A stretch of DNA of 64,000 nt from contig CP062796.1 of the NCBI GenBank assembly GCA_018208355.1, positions 1,458,494 to 1,522,493 of the forward strand, written 5' to 3'. The notes under the pieces were generated by a model. The model saw only the letters and a list, made by a program, of their open reading frames with translations, did no database searches and was not told where the DNA came from. This document shows positions 1 through 7,527 of this stretch, piece by piece. A program made the position numbers and the translations under genes. Position 1 is the stretch's first letter; every line of letters starts with the position of its first letter. Origin of the DNA: Candidatus Fermentithermobacillus carboniphilus. Lineage in GTDB: Bacteria; Bacillota; Sulfobacillia; Fermentithermobacillales; Fermentithermobacillaceae.

Positions 1-177
1 AGCATGTGGTTGCCCGAACCCAGATATAACCTGGCCATAGCCTATCAGGACATGGGGCAATTTGAGAAAGCCATGGCCGCTTTTGACGAGTTTCTCCTTC
101 TAAAGAGGATGGGCATCTGGTTCAGGGTGCTTTTCGCGCTGGGGATACTGCTTGTCGTTTACATCCTCTTTCAGTAG
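1..177 (+). CDS. C-terminal end of a TPR-like membrane-anchored protein (partial)
   Basis: The frame is open from the window edge to a TAG at 175-177, so the 5' part is missing. The visible 58 residues hold one helix pair typical of a tetratricopeptide repeat (pattern YNLAIAYQDMGQFEKAMAAF) followed by a hydrophobic tail of about 19 residues ending in FQ, which looks like a C-terminal membrane anchor. This is inferred from pattern only; the rest of the protein is needed to name it. It is co-oriented with the next gene, 72 bases downstream. Confidence 0.6.
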   Translation, partial: SMWLPEPRYNLAIAYQDMGQFEKAMAAFDEFLLLKRMGIWFRVLFALGILLVVYILFQ

Positions 178-249
178 CTAGGGAGCGTCGCAGCCTGCCC
201 AATAGAGGTCCAAGCATCATAGCGGGGGAGAGAAATCTCCAGAAACCCG

Positions 250-1449
250 ATGAGCGTCCTATTACCGTGGGAAAGAAAAGAGAACGTGCCAGAAAGCCCT
301 TCACCGGGCAAAGACCGGCCAGACATTCACAAGAGGCCGCCGGTGAACCCACGACGCTATCTCGCCGGCACGGTGATGGCGGTGATCCTTATCGTCAGTG
401 TCCTGATCTTCCGCCATCTCGGGCCGTCCTGGGGGTATTCGCCGAATACGGCCTGGAAACTGGATTCAGGAAAGGTCCTTTACTCGTGCGGCGGGACGTT
501 CTTATTACAATCAAGCGGGGGCATTTCACTGTGGAATCAATCAGGTCGAGTTTTCGGGCTGCAAGGGCCCGTCGGGGACGCCGTACTTGGCGAAGACTTC
601 CTCGTCTACGAGCAATCGAAAACCCTCCTCATCCGCCACCTCGATGGCGCTGAGGCCAGGATCGGCCCCGCACTCCAAGGAGAAAAACTCCTGCCATTTC
701 CCGGAAAAAACGTGGTCTACCTGTACCGCCCAGGACGTAGTCTGGGTTTTGGCGAGCCCTGGGTCATACGGGCAATCTCACTGGGAGGCAAGACACTCTG
801 GCAAACCGAGGTCCCGCTCGCACCTTTCATGGTTAGGCAGGGGCAAACGTCCTTAGCCATAGCTGCTACCGATATTTCGGGCGGAGGAAGCCAGTGGCTC
901 CTGTGTATGGACCCCGTCACGGGTAGTATCATATCCAAAAGGAGAATCGGCCAGGGGAGCTGGAGAAACCTGCTTCTAACCGATGGTGACGTGATCGTCG
1001 CCGTACTGGACGCAGTGATCCAGGCAATAAGCATCACGGGCGAGGTCGTCTGGACCCACTTTCCAGATGGAATCCTCACATCTGCCGTGCTTCACGGCGA
1101 CTCTATCATCATTTCTGTTCTCAGGGATTATCCTGAAGCCCTGTGGGGGATGTTTCCTCGATGTCAGGTAACCTCAATTTCGCTTACGGGAGAGGTTCGG
1201 TGGAGCACTAGCCTATCAGGCAAAGAGATAAGGCTTTTCCCGGGTTCGGGCGACTCGGTTATTGCCCTGTCTGAAAACCGTGTGATAAGCTTGAGCGTGA
1301 AAAACGGACGGCAACTTCTCCGCTTAGGCACGAAGGGCTACCCTATCAGCTGCTCCGGAGAACTCGTACTGTGTGAGCAAGGCGGCGGTCTGTACCTTAT
1401 GAATCTGGGTGAATTCCAGCCAGGCAGGGAGACGCGGGATGGGTCCTGA
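250..1449 (+). CDS. Membrane-anchored beta-propeller-like protein, function unknown
   Basis: 399 residues. A basic, proline-rich N-terminus of about 37 residues precedes one transmembrane segment (about residues 38-56), after which the protein appears to lie outside the membrane. The remainder has repeated short strands of the type 'ISLGGKTLWQTEV', 'ISITGEVVWTH' and 'ISLTGEVRWST', which resemble PQQ/WD-type propeller blades. No catalytic motif is visible. A stop in frame at 220-222 makes ATG 250 the first usable start, although its ribosome site (GGGGGAG about 20 bases upstream) is poorly spaced. The next gene starts inside its 3' end. I do not recognise a named family. Confidence 0.7.
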   Translation: MSVLLPWERKENVPESPSPGKDRPDIHKRPPVNPRRYLAGTVMAVILIVSVLIFRHLGPSWGYSPNTAWKLDSGKVLYSCGGTFLLQSSGGISLWNQSGRVFGLQGPVGDAVLGEDFLVYEQSKTLLIRHLDGAEARIGPALQGEKLLPFPGKNVVYLYRPGRSLGFGEPWVIRAISLGGKTLWQTEVPLAPFMVRQGQTSLAIAATDISGGGSQWLLCMDPVTGSIISKRRIGQGSWRNLLLTDGDVIVAVLDAVIQAISITGEVVWTHFPDGILTSAVLHGDSIIISVLRDYPEALWGMFPRCQVTSISLTGEVRWSTSLSGKEIRLFPGSGDSVIALSENRVISLSVKNGRQLLRLGTKGYPISCSGELVLCEQGGGLYLMNLGEFQPGRETRDGS

Positions 1450-1789
1450 TAGAAGATTGATCCGGCTGACCACGACTATTGCCGCTGCTTTCGTGGCTGA
1501 AACGGTCTTCAAACAGGTGGGTCAGGCTGGCTGGTTCGTCCTGGTTTTTGCGACGGTTTACGCGGCAGAAAACCTTCCCGCGTTGTTAAAGAAAGATTCA
1601 CCTGCCTATCTGGAAGACATCCTTTATGGCGTCGCGTTCTACCTAGCCTCGGGGTTATTCGCGTACTACGTCGACGTTCACATTTCCGTTTATACCGGAA
1701 AACACGCGGGGCCGGCGGTACCGGCGCTTGTCGTGGCTTTGCTGGATAGGACGTTTTCTGGCCAAACGCCGGACAGCGGGTGGAGGTGA
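1439..1789 (+). CDS. Small hydrophobic membrane protein, unknown function
   Basis: 116 residues with two or three hydrophobic segments (near residues 8-32, 52-72 and 80-103), so probably an integral membrane protein. I chose ATG 1439 because AGGGAG lies about 8 bases before it; the longer frame from 1409 lacks such a site. The start overlaps the previous gene by 11 bases and the stop is 6 bases before the cvpA-like gene, so the three are probably one transcript. No family is recognised. Confidence 0.65.
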   Translation: MGPDRRLIRLTTTIAAAFVAETVFKQVGQAGWFVLVFATVYAAENLPALLKKDSPAYLEDILYGVAFYLASGLFAYYVDVHISVYTGKHAGPAVPALVVALLDRTFSGQTPDSGWR

Positions 1790-1795
1790 GCTGAC

Positions 1796-2509
1796 GTGAA
1801 CGTCGTAGACCTGATAGTTGTCATATTGTTGCTTCTGGCCTTCATGAAGGGGTTTTCTGCCGGTTTGTGGCGCTCCCTGTTCAACCTTGCCGGAACTATA
1901 GCCAGCTTTCTCGCAGCCCTGTTTCTAACGGGACCTATCGTCAGTTATGTTGAAAGGACCTACGGGGCCGTGACCGTTCTCTCCGGCTGGTGGAGCGACG
2001 TCTTCGCCCTTATCCCGGGCTACGCGAGACCATATCAACCCGGGACCTTCGCCGAGTTCCTCGAGATCGTGGACGCCACCGCCTGGCTGAAACCGTTCAA
2101 AGCGTTAATAGAAAGTCACCTGCTTGCCGTGGAGAAAATGGCCGGGCCGGGGGCTACGTGGGGTAAAATGGTGTCCGTGCTTCTAGCCGAGGTCCTCCTT
2201 TCAGGCGTCGCGTTCATGATCCTGCTGACCCTCACCAGGTTTCTCTGGGCTCTTGTATCCAGCACCGTCAGCCTGGCGGAATCTGTGTCTTTGGGCCAGC
2301 GGCTTCTAGGAGGCATTCTCCAGACAGCTATTTCTTTCTTCTGGCTCTCTATCCTGGCCGGGAGCCTTTATCCTCTCCTGGGCCTTGAGTTTCTTGCCGG
2401 GGTTAGGGAGGCTTTTTCCCATTCCTGGATGATGTCTATCTTGTTGGGGACCTACAAGTCCATCTGGCCCGCCATCCTCGCGAGGGCGGGATTTGCGAAG
2501 AAAACTTGA
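1796..2509 (+). CDS. CvpA family membrane protein
   Basis: 237 residues. The N-terminus (NVVDLIVVILLLLAFMKGFSAGL) matches the start of CvpA/colicin V production family proteins, which have four or so transmembrane segments; further hydrophobic stretches lie near residues 25-45, 135-155 and 180-205. The GTG start at 1796 sits behind GGAGGTG in the end of the previous gene. The molecular role of the family is poorly defined; in several bacteria it is linked to envelope homeostasis or biofilm. The downstream neighbour is a DUF951 gene, a common arrangement just before rpsF in Bacillota. Confidence 0.75.
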   Translation: MNVVDLIVVILLLLAFMKGFSAGLWRSLFNLAGTIASFLAALFLTGPIVSYVERTYGAVTVLSGWWSDVFALIPGYARPYQPGTFAEFLEIVDATAWLKPFKALIESHLLAVEKMAGPGATWGKMVSVLLAEVLLSGVAFMILLTLTRFLWALVSSTVSLAESVSLGQRLLGGILQTAISFFWLSILAGSLYPLLGLEFLAGVREAFSHSWMMSILLGTYKSIWPAILARAGFAKKT

Positions 2510-2525
2510 GGGTGAAAGAGGGTAC

Positions 2526-2753
2526 GTGCGGGATATGCTCCTTGATCCACCTTTACGGCCGGGCGACGTAGTCAGACTCAAGAAAAAGCATGCCTGCGGT
2601 AACGATCTATGGGAAGTTCTCATGGCCGGGGCCGATGTGAGGCTGAAGTGTACCGGCTGTGGCAGGGTCATCTTGCTTGATAGGGTGAGATTTTCTTCCC
2701 GGTTCAAGAAAAGGATCAGCATTCAGGAAGGAGTTGGAAAGTTACAGGACTGA
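2526..2753 (+). CDS. DUF951 family protein
   Basis: 75 residues, small and basic. The segment PPLRPGDVVRLKKKHACGNDLWEVLMAG followed in register by ADVRLKCTGCGRVILLDR is the signature of the DUF951 family, found next to rpsF/ssb/rpsR in many Bacillota; its biochemical role is unknown. Three cysteines, two as CTGC, could bind a metal. The start is uncertain: GTG 2526 has GAGGGTG at good distance, ATG 2535 is the alternative. Confidence 0.8.
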   Translation: MRDMLLDPPLRPGDVVRLKKKHACGNDLWEVLMAGADVRLKCTGCGRVILLDRVRFSSRFKKRISIQEGVGKLQD

Positions 2754-2757
2754 AGTA

Positions 2758-2786
2758 TTGAGTTTTGCCCGCCGGAAGACTATAAT
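2758..2786 (+). promoter_or_regulatory. Sigma-A type promoter of the rpsF-ssb-rpsR operon
   Basis: TTGAGT at 2758-2763 and TATAAT at 2781-2786 are separated by exactly 17 bases, a near-consensus vegetative promoter. It lies about 100 bases before the rpsF start and just after DUF951, so the ribosomal protein operon probably has its own transcript start near 2793. Confidence 0.7.
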
Positions 2787-2809
2787 TTCCTTTGCGCCGG
2801 TTGAGCGGA

Positions 2810-2852
2810 AGGGTATTGTGCCCTAGTACTCCCGCCCCTTTGAAAAAGGGGC
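2810..2852 (+). promoter_or_regulatory. Structured leader upstream of rpsF (two stem-loops)
   Basis: Two adjacent stem-loops lie between the promoter and the rpsF ribosome site: AGGGTA/TGCCCT (2810-2824, loop TTG) and GCCCCTTT/AAAGGGGC (2834-2852, loop GAA), the second without a T-run. Many bacteria carry an S6:S18-binding leader at this place that autoregulates the operon. The position fits, but I could not confirm the conserved CCG bulge of that motif, so the regulatory role is inference. Confidence 0.4.
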
Positions 2853-2882
2853 CACTTGAGTCCAAGGGAGGAGGATTATTCA

Positions 2883-3332
2883 TTGCGCACGTATGAAGTT
2901 TTGTTCATCACTCGTCCTGATTACGACGAGGAGAAGGTAGCCTCGATAATAGCCAGGTATCAGGACGTAATCGCCAGCGGTAATGGTACCCTGAAGACCT
3001 CGGATAAGTGGGGGAAGCGGCGTCTTGCCTACGAGATAGACGGGTTAAGGGAAGGGCTCTACATCCTCATGACCTTCGAAGGCCCGCCTTCACTTTCTGC
3101 CGAAATCGACCGCCTCATGAAAATCGATCAGGACGTCGTGAGGCACATGATCTCCCGGATCGATAACATCTCCCATAAACTTAAAGGTGCGAAGGCAAGA
3201 CCTAAGGCGAAGGCCGAGGAGTTGAAAATCGAATCGGACCAAGAGAAACGGGAAGTGTCCGTGGTCCGCGAAGAAGGCCGCGAGACTTCTGCTGATATCG
3301 GGCCAGCCCAAGCTGAACAGGCAGAGAGATGA
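2883..3332 (+). CDS. rpsF: Small ribosomal subunit protein bS6 with acidic C-terminal extension
   Basis: 149 residues; binds 16S rRNA with S18 in the platform of the 30S subunit. The first 95 or so residues (RTYEVLFITRPD, then the KWGKRRLAYEI and VVRHMISRID segments) are a normal S6 core. The remaining ~50 residues are a charged Lys/Glu-rich tail, so the protein is half again longer than the usual form. TTG 2883 was chosen because AAGGGAGGAGG (2864-2874) stands 8 bases before it; the TTG at 2856 precedes that site. First gene of rpsF-ssb-rpsR. Confidence 0.93.
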   Translation: MRTYEVLFITRPDYDEEKVASIIARYQDVIASGNGTLKTSDKWGKRRLAYEIDGLREGLYILMTFEGPPSLSAEIDRLMKIDQDVVRHMISRIDNISHKLKGAKARPKAKAEELKIESDQEKREVSVVREEGRETSADIGPAQAEQAER

Positions 3333-3362
3333 CAGAAATAACCAACTCGTGGAGGGGAGAAA

Positions 3363-3773
3363 TTGCTCAACCGGGTCATACTCATCGGGAGACTGACAAA
3401 GCAGCCAGAACTCAGGATTACCCCAAGCAGCGTTTCGGTGACCAGTTTCACGCTGGCTGTTGATAGGAAACCGAATCAGGCCGGGCAAAAAGAAACAGAC
3501 TTCATCGACGTGGTCGTCTTCGGTAAGCTTGCCGAGATAACCTGCAAATACATGGATAAGGGGCGTCTTGTGGCAGTTGAAGGAAGGCTACAGACGAGGA
3601 CTTTTGAGACGAAAGACGGGCAGAAACGGAAAGCTTGGGAAGTGGTTGCCGACAGCATAGAGTTCCTCTCGCCCCGGCCCAGGACTAAAGACGAGACCCT
3701 TAACGACGTCTCCCAGCCGGAATTCCAGGAAGACGAAGAATACGACCCTGAAAAGGAGACATTCAAGGAGTAA
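3363..3773 (+). CDS. ssb: Single-stranded DNA-binding protein
   Basis: 136 residues. The OB-fold region (LNRVILIGRLTKQPELR, then FTLAVDR, then FIDVVVFGKLAE) is the standard bacterial SSB domain, about residues 1-105, that protects single strands in replication and repair. The acidic tail is short and ends EDEEYDPEKETFKE; the usual terminal DDIPF-type tip that recruits partner proteins is not there. TTG start with GGAGGGG 6 bases upstream. Lies between rpsF and rpsR, its normal position. Confidence 0.93.
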   Translation: MLNRVILIGRLTKQPELRITPSSVSVTSFTLAVDRKPNQAGQKETDFIDVVVFGKLAEITCKYMDKGRLVAVEGRLQTRTFETKDGQKRKAWEVVADSIEFLSPRPRTKDETLNDVSQPEFQEDEEYDPEKETFKE

Positions 3774-3794
3774 GGCACAAAGGAGGGCATCCTC

Positions 3795-4025
3795 GTGAAA
3801 CGTGAGCACGGCCGCAAAGCAAAGAAACGCGTGTGCGCGTTCTGCGTAGACGGCGTTCCTTACATCGATTACAAAGATACAGCGCGACTTCGCCGTTACA
3901 TCACCGAACGCGGCAAGATCCTGCCCAGGAGAATAACAGGAAACTGCGCGAGGCATCAGCGCATGTTGACGAAGGCCATCAAGAGGGCCAGGGTCATGGC
4001 GCTGATGCCATTTACGATAGAGTAG
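3795..4025 (+). CDS. rpsR: Small ribosomal subunit protein bS18, zinc-binding type
   Basis: 76 residues. Partner of S6 on the 30S platform. Cys14, Cys17, Cys51 and His54 (CAFC and CARH) make a CxxC/CxxH zinc ribbon, so this is the zinc-containing (C+) form, implying no obvious zinc-sparing copy at this locus. The core segments [18 protein letters not shown] and [11 protein letters not shown] are typical. GTG start behind AAGGAGG. A strong terminator follows within 30 bases. Confidence 0.95.
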   Translation: MKREHGRKAKKRVCAFCVDGVPYIDYKDTARLRRYITERGKILPRRITGNCARHQRMLTKAIKRARVMALMPFTIE

Positions 4026-4048
4026 GGATACCGTCGTTGCGGTCACTG

Positions 4049-4081
4049 GCGGGGCTCCGGTACCCGGACGCCCCGCTTTTT
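4049..4081 (+). terminator. Rho-independent terminator of the rpsF-ssb-rpsR operon
   Basis: GCGGGGC (4049-4055) pairs perfectly with GCCCCGC (4070-4076); extra pairs between TCCGG and CCGGA extend the stem. A T-run (4077-4081) follows directly. It closes the ribosomal protein operon. Confidence 0.85.
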
Positions 4082-4109
4082 CCTCAATAGAGTGTTTGGG
4101 GGGCAGACC

Positions 4110-5069
4110 TTGACTGGAAGATACGCAAGACCACTGGTAGAGAGCGCTCTTCTGGCGGCACTGGGGTCAGTTCTGGTCCTGGTAGGGTATTATCTGCCGT
4201 TTATCGGCCCGCTAGCCATATTTATTTGGCCTCTGCCGTCAGCCATCGCCGTTTTGAGGCACGGGGTTAGGTGGGGAGTACTCTGTTCCGTTGTAACCGG
4301 TCTTTCACTCCTCATGTTCATTGACTGGATTACTGCCGTGGGCTTTTGGCTAGCCTTTGCCGTCACCGGCGTCACCTTTGGGTACACCGTCAGGCGAAGC
4401 ATGAGTTCGCCGACGGTGGTGCTACTCACTGCAGTGGCGGCTCTGGTGGGTATTGTAGCGGCTCTGGCTTCAGCGTATTTCGTAGCAGGGTTTACGCCGG
4501 AAAAGCTCATCGATGAATATATTGAGTCAGTGAAATTGGCCGTCGAGATGAACCGGAAAATTCTGGGATCGAACCCAGCGCTGGAGCAGTTCGCACAAGT
4601 CTCTCAAATGAAGGATATGTTGCTCAAGCTATTCCCTTCGTCAGTCCTCCTGGCGGCCCTCCTGCAATCTTATGTAAATTTCGAAATCTCCAGGCGAGTG
4701 CTCGCGAGGCTGCAGATGAGGATAGACCCGCTCCCGCCCTTTTCACGGTGGATCCTCCCCGAGTTCATCGCCCATGCCGCCATCCTCAGTTACATGGTCA
4801 TAATCCTCGAGCCCTACCACAAGACTCCTGTTCTTACCCGGGCGGCGGAAAACGTCTTGCTTTTCCTGTCATTTCTCCTGCTGGTGGAGGCCTTCTCCGC
4901 GATCTCTTATTACCTCCTGCGCGTGGGTGTCCCGAGGGTCCTCGTTGGCCTTATTTGCTTCTACCTCTTCACCATCCCCTCAGTTAGCACGCTGCTTGCG
5001 TTTTTTGGTATCATAGATATACTTTTCGACTTTCGACGTCTCCGGTACGGGTGGATCGACGAACTCTGA
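4110..5069 (+). CDS. DUF2232 (YybS-like) membrane protein
   Basis: 319 residues, mostly hydrophobic, with about eight transmembrane segments (for example residues 10-60, 80-120, 175-195, 220-300). Length, topology and position upstream of rplI match the YybS/DUF2232 family of Bacillota, whose function is unknown. TTG 4110 is preferred because TTGGGGGG ends 6 bases upstream. In Bacillus the c-di-AMP phosphodiesterase gene gdpP lies between yybS and rplI; here only 66 bases separate this gene from rplI, so gdpP is absent from the locus. Confidence 0.75.
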   Translation: MTGRYARPLVESALLAALGSVLVLVGYYLPFIGPLAIFIWPLPSAIAVLRHGVRWGVLCSVVTGLSLLMFIDWITAVGFWLAFAVTGVTFGYTVRRSMSSPTVVLLTAVAALVGIVAALASAYFVAGFTPEKLIDEYIESVKLAVEMNRKILGSNPALEQFAQVSQMKDMLLKLFPSSVLLAALLQSYVNFEISRRVLARLQMRIDPLPPFSRWILPEFIAHAAILSYMVIILEPYHKTPVLTRAAENVLLFLSFLLLVEAFSAISYYLLRVGVPRVLVGLICFYLFTIPSVSTLLAFFGIIDILFDFRRLRYGWIDEL

Positions 5070-5135
5070 TAGGTCTCCGGACGTATATCAGTTCGATGAG
5101 AGAACCCCCATATTTCACGAAGGGAGGCCGGGGCT

Positions 5136-5588
5136 ATGGAGGTTATCCTCAAACGTGACGTGCCCGGATTGGGGAAGGCGGGCGATATAGTCAAAGTAAA
5201 AGACGGCTATGCGCGGAATTACTTATTCCCGAAAGGGCTTGCGGTAGCCGCGACAAAAAGTTCTTTGAAAGAGCAAGAAAACCTGACTTCCGCCCAGAGA
5301 CAAAAAGAAGAGAGGCTGTTAGCGGAAGCAAAAGAATATGCCCAAAAATTGGAGGGGAAAACTCTGGTTTTCCGGGTCAAAGCGGGGAAAGGTCGCATTT
5401 TCGGCTCGGTAACCGCCCAGGAAATCGCGAGCGAGATACAAAATACGTATAAGATTCCGGTGGATAAGAGAAGGGTATTGCTGGACGAGAACTTGAAGGA
5501 ACTGGGAACTCACGAGGTAGAGGTTCAGCTCCACCCCAAGGTGCGTGTTAGAATAAAGGTGGAGATAAGAGCGGAGGAGGGAGAGTAG
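5136..5588 (+). CDS. rplI: Large ribosomal subunit protein bL9
   Basis: 150 residues. The N-terminal domain (MEVILKRDVPGLGKAGDIVKVKDGYARNYL segments) binds 23S rRNA; a long helix (about residues 42-75) joins it to the C-terminal domain. Length is standard. GAAGGGAGG stands before ATG 5136. The stop is followed after one base by the lonC start, so the two are translationally close, and dnaB follows, a gene order common in clostridia. Confidence 0.95.
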   Translation: MEVILKRDVPGLGKAGDIVKVKDGYARNYLFPKGLAVAATKSSLKEQENLTSAQRQKEERLLAEAKEYAQKLEGKTLVFRVKAGKGRIFGSVTAQEIASEIQNTYKIPVDKRRVLLDENLKELGTHEVEVQLHPKVRVRIKVEIRAEEGE

Positions 5589-5589
5589 C

Positions 5590-7506
5590 TTGGCCCAGAA
5601 AGGAAAAGATACCTTGAGATTTGATAACGAAGAGATACTCAAGAGAAGAGTTGGAGCCATGTTCGGCTTTCTCGCCTCCATTTACGGTCCGGAAAAACTC
5701 GTCCTGAAAGCCGGAAAGCTTGGAGCCCTGTCGGGGATGAAGTCGCCGGACCTTCTCCAGCAAGTCATCGCGCTGCAGAAAGTCGTATACGAGGACCCGA
5801 CCATCCAGTCATCGCCGGCTATCGAGGAAATACCGGCTATCCTTGAGGACTGCCAGGATGAAATAGCCGAGCACATTGCGCGTCAGTCAATAGAACAGGA
5901 GATCGAAGAACGGGTTTCCAGGAAGATGCAGGAGAAACACGAGGAATACATCCAGGAAATAAAGAGGGAAATACTCCTGGAGGACATGGGTCCCGAGACC
6001 GAGGAAACCCAGAAAAAAATGAGAGAACTAATCAAGCTGGAGCGGAGGACTCTCTCGCGATCGGCCCTCAAACTCCTCAGGCCGAGGAGCCTCAAAGATA
6101 TAGTGGGCCAGGACAGGGCCATCCAGGCCCTCCTCACTAAGCTGGCCAGTCCCTATCCTCAGCACGTGATCCTTTACGGACCCCCGGGGGTCGGTAAAAC
6201 CTCCGCGGCCAGGCTGGTACTTGAAGCGGCTAAGAACATGCCGTTTTCGCCCTTTTCCAAGGACGCCCCGTTCATCGAGACAGACGGAGCTACCTTGAGG
6301 TGGGATCCGAGGGAGATCACCAACCCGCTGCTGGGCTCGGTCCACGACCCCATTTATCAAGGCGCCAGAAGGGACCTTGCCGAAGGTGGCATACCAGAAC
6401 CCAAGCTCGGGCTCGTGACTATGGCTACCGGTGGCGTCCTGTTTATCGACGAGATAGGGGAGATGGATCCCCTACTTCAGAACAAGCTTCTCAAAGTCCT
6501 GGAAGACAAGAGGGTTTCTTTCGACTCGTCGTATTATGATCCCGACGATCCGAGAGTGCCACAGTATGTGAGACACCTCTTTAGCCATGGCGCTCCTGCT
6601 GATTTCGTGCTGGTAGGGGCCACGACCAGGGATCCTGAAGAAATCAGCCCGGCGCTGAGGTCCCGCTGCGCCGAAGTGTTTTTTGACGCCCTGACGCCCG
6701 CTCATATCGTGGAAATCGTCAAAGGGGCGGCAAGAAGGCTTCGGGCGAAGATACCGGAGGAAGCCTGCCGGTTGATCGCGGACCACACCATTGAAGGGAG
6801 AAAAGCCGTAGGACTCCTCGCTGATGCGTACGCGGTCGCCCTCCACAAAGCGAAGAAACTTCCGGAGCGGGGGTTCTTGCCCATTTCGGTGGAGGATGTT
6901 AAAGAGGCCATAGAAGCTGGCAGGCTCCTGCCTAGTGTCACGGTGAAAGCCAAAGATGCTGAAGAAGTCGGCAAGACCTTCGGACTGGGAGTCCTGGGCT
7001 ACCTCGGTTCTGTGCTCGAAATAGAAGCCGTGAGTTTCCCGGCAAGAGAGCCCGGCAAAGGGACAATGAGGATGAACGATACCGCGGGTTCCATGGTAAA
7101 AGACTCTCTATTCAACGCCGCCGCGGCGCTGAGGAAGATTTTCGACATCGACCTTTCTAGATGGGACGTGCAGGTTAACATCGTCGGCGGAGCAAAAATC
7201 GACGGCCCTTCTGCCGGACTTGCCATAACGCTGGCAATCTTTTCGGCCGTAACCGGGCTTCCCCTGCGCCAGGACATTGCCGTTACTGGTGAAGTGTCGT
7301 TGCGGGGTCAGGTGAAAGCCATAGGTGGAGTGTACGAAAAAATCTATGGTGCAAAGCAGGCGGGCATGAACAAGATAATTGTGCCCTTAGAAAACGCTCA
7401 GGGGATAAAAGAGGTCCGCGGCATCGACGTGGTTTTCGTGTCTGACCTCAAGGAAGCCCTGGAACACGTCTGCCCCAGGTGGCGCGAGGCTCTTTCATGT
7501 GCCTAG
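5590..7506 (+). CDS. lonC: Lon-family ATP-dependent protease LonC
   Basis: 638 residues, without the large N-terminal domain of LonA. A helical N-terminal region (1-150) precedes an AAA+ module with Walker A GPPGVGKT (197-204) and Walker B ending in Asp287-Glu288, then a Lon protease domain with the dyad Ser541 (GPSAG) and Lys584 (GGVYEK); the 43-residue spacing equals that of E. coli Lon. It should degrade proteins in the cytoplasm using ATP. This size and order match the spore-former LonC family. TTG start behind GGAGGGAGA. Lies between rplI and dnaB. Confidence 0.88.
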   Translation: MAQKGKDTLRFDNEEILKRRVGAMFGFLASIYGPEKLVLKAGKLGALSGMKSPDLLQQVIALQKVVYEDPTIQSSPAIEEIPAILEDCQDEIAEHIARQSIEQEIEERVSRKMQEKHEEYIQEIKREILLEDMGPETEETQKKMRELIKLERRTLSRSALKLLRPRSLKDIVGQDRAIQALLTKLASPYPQHVILYGPPGVGKTSAARLVLEAAKNMPFSPFSKDAPFIETDGATLRWDPREITNPLLGSVHDPIYQGARRDLAEGGIPEPKLGLVTMATGGVLFIDEIGEMDPLLQNKLLKVLEDKRVSFDSSYYDPDDPRVPQYVRHLFSHGAPADFVLVGATTRDPEEISPALRSRCAEVFFDALTPAHIVEIVKGAARRLRAKIPEEACRLIADHTIEGRKAVGLLADAYAVALHKAKKLPERGFLPISVEDVKEAIEAGRLLPSVTVKAKDAEEVGKTFGLGVLGYLGSVLEIEAVSFPAREPGKGTMRMNDTAGSMVKDSLFNAAAALRKIFDIDLSRWDVQVNIVGGAKIDGPSAGLAITLAIFSAVTGLPLRQDIAVTGEVSLRGQVKAIGGVYEKIYGAKQAGMNKIIVPLENAQGIKEVRGIDVVFVSDLKEALEHVCPRWREALSCA

Positions 7507-7527
7507 GTGAGGAGGTGCGCCGCTCGT

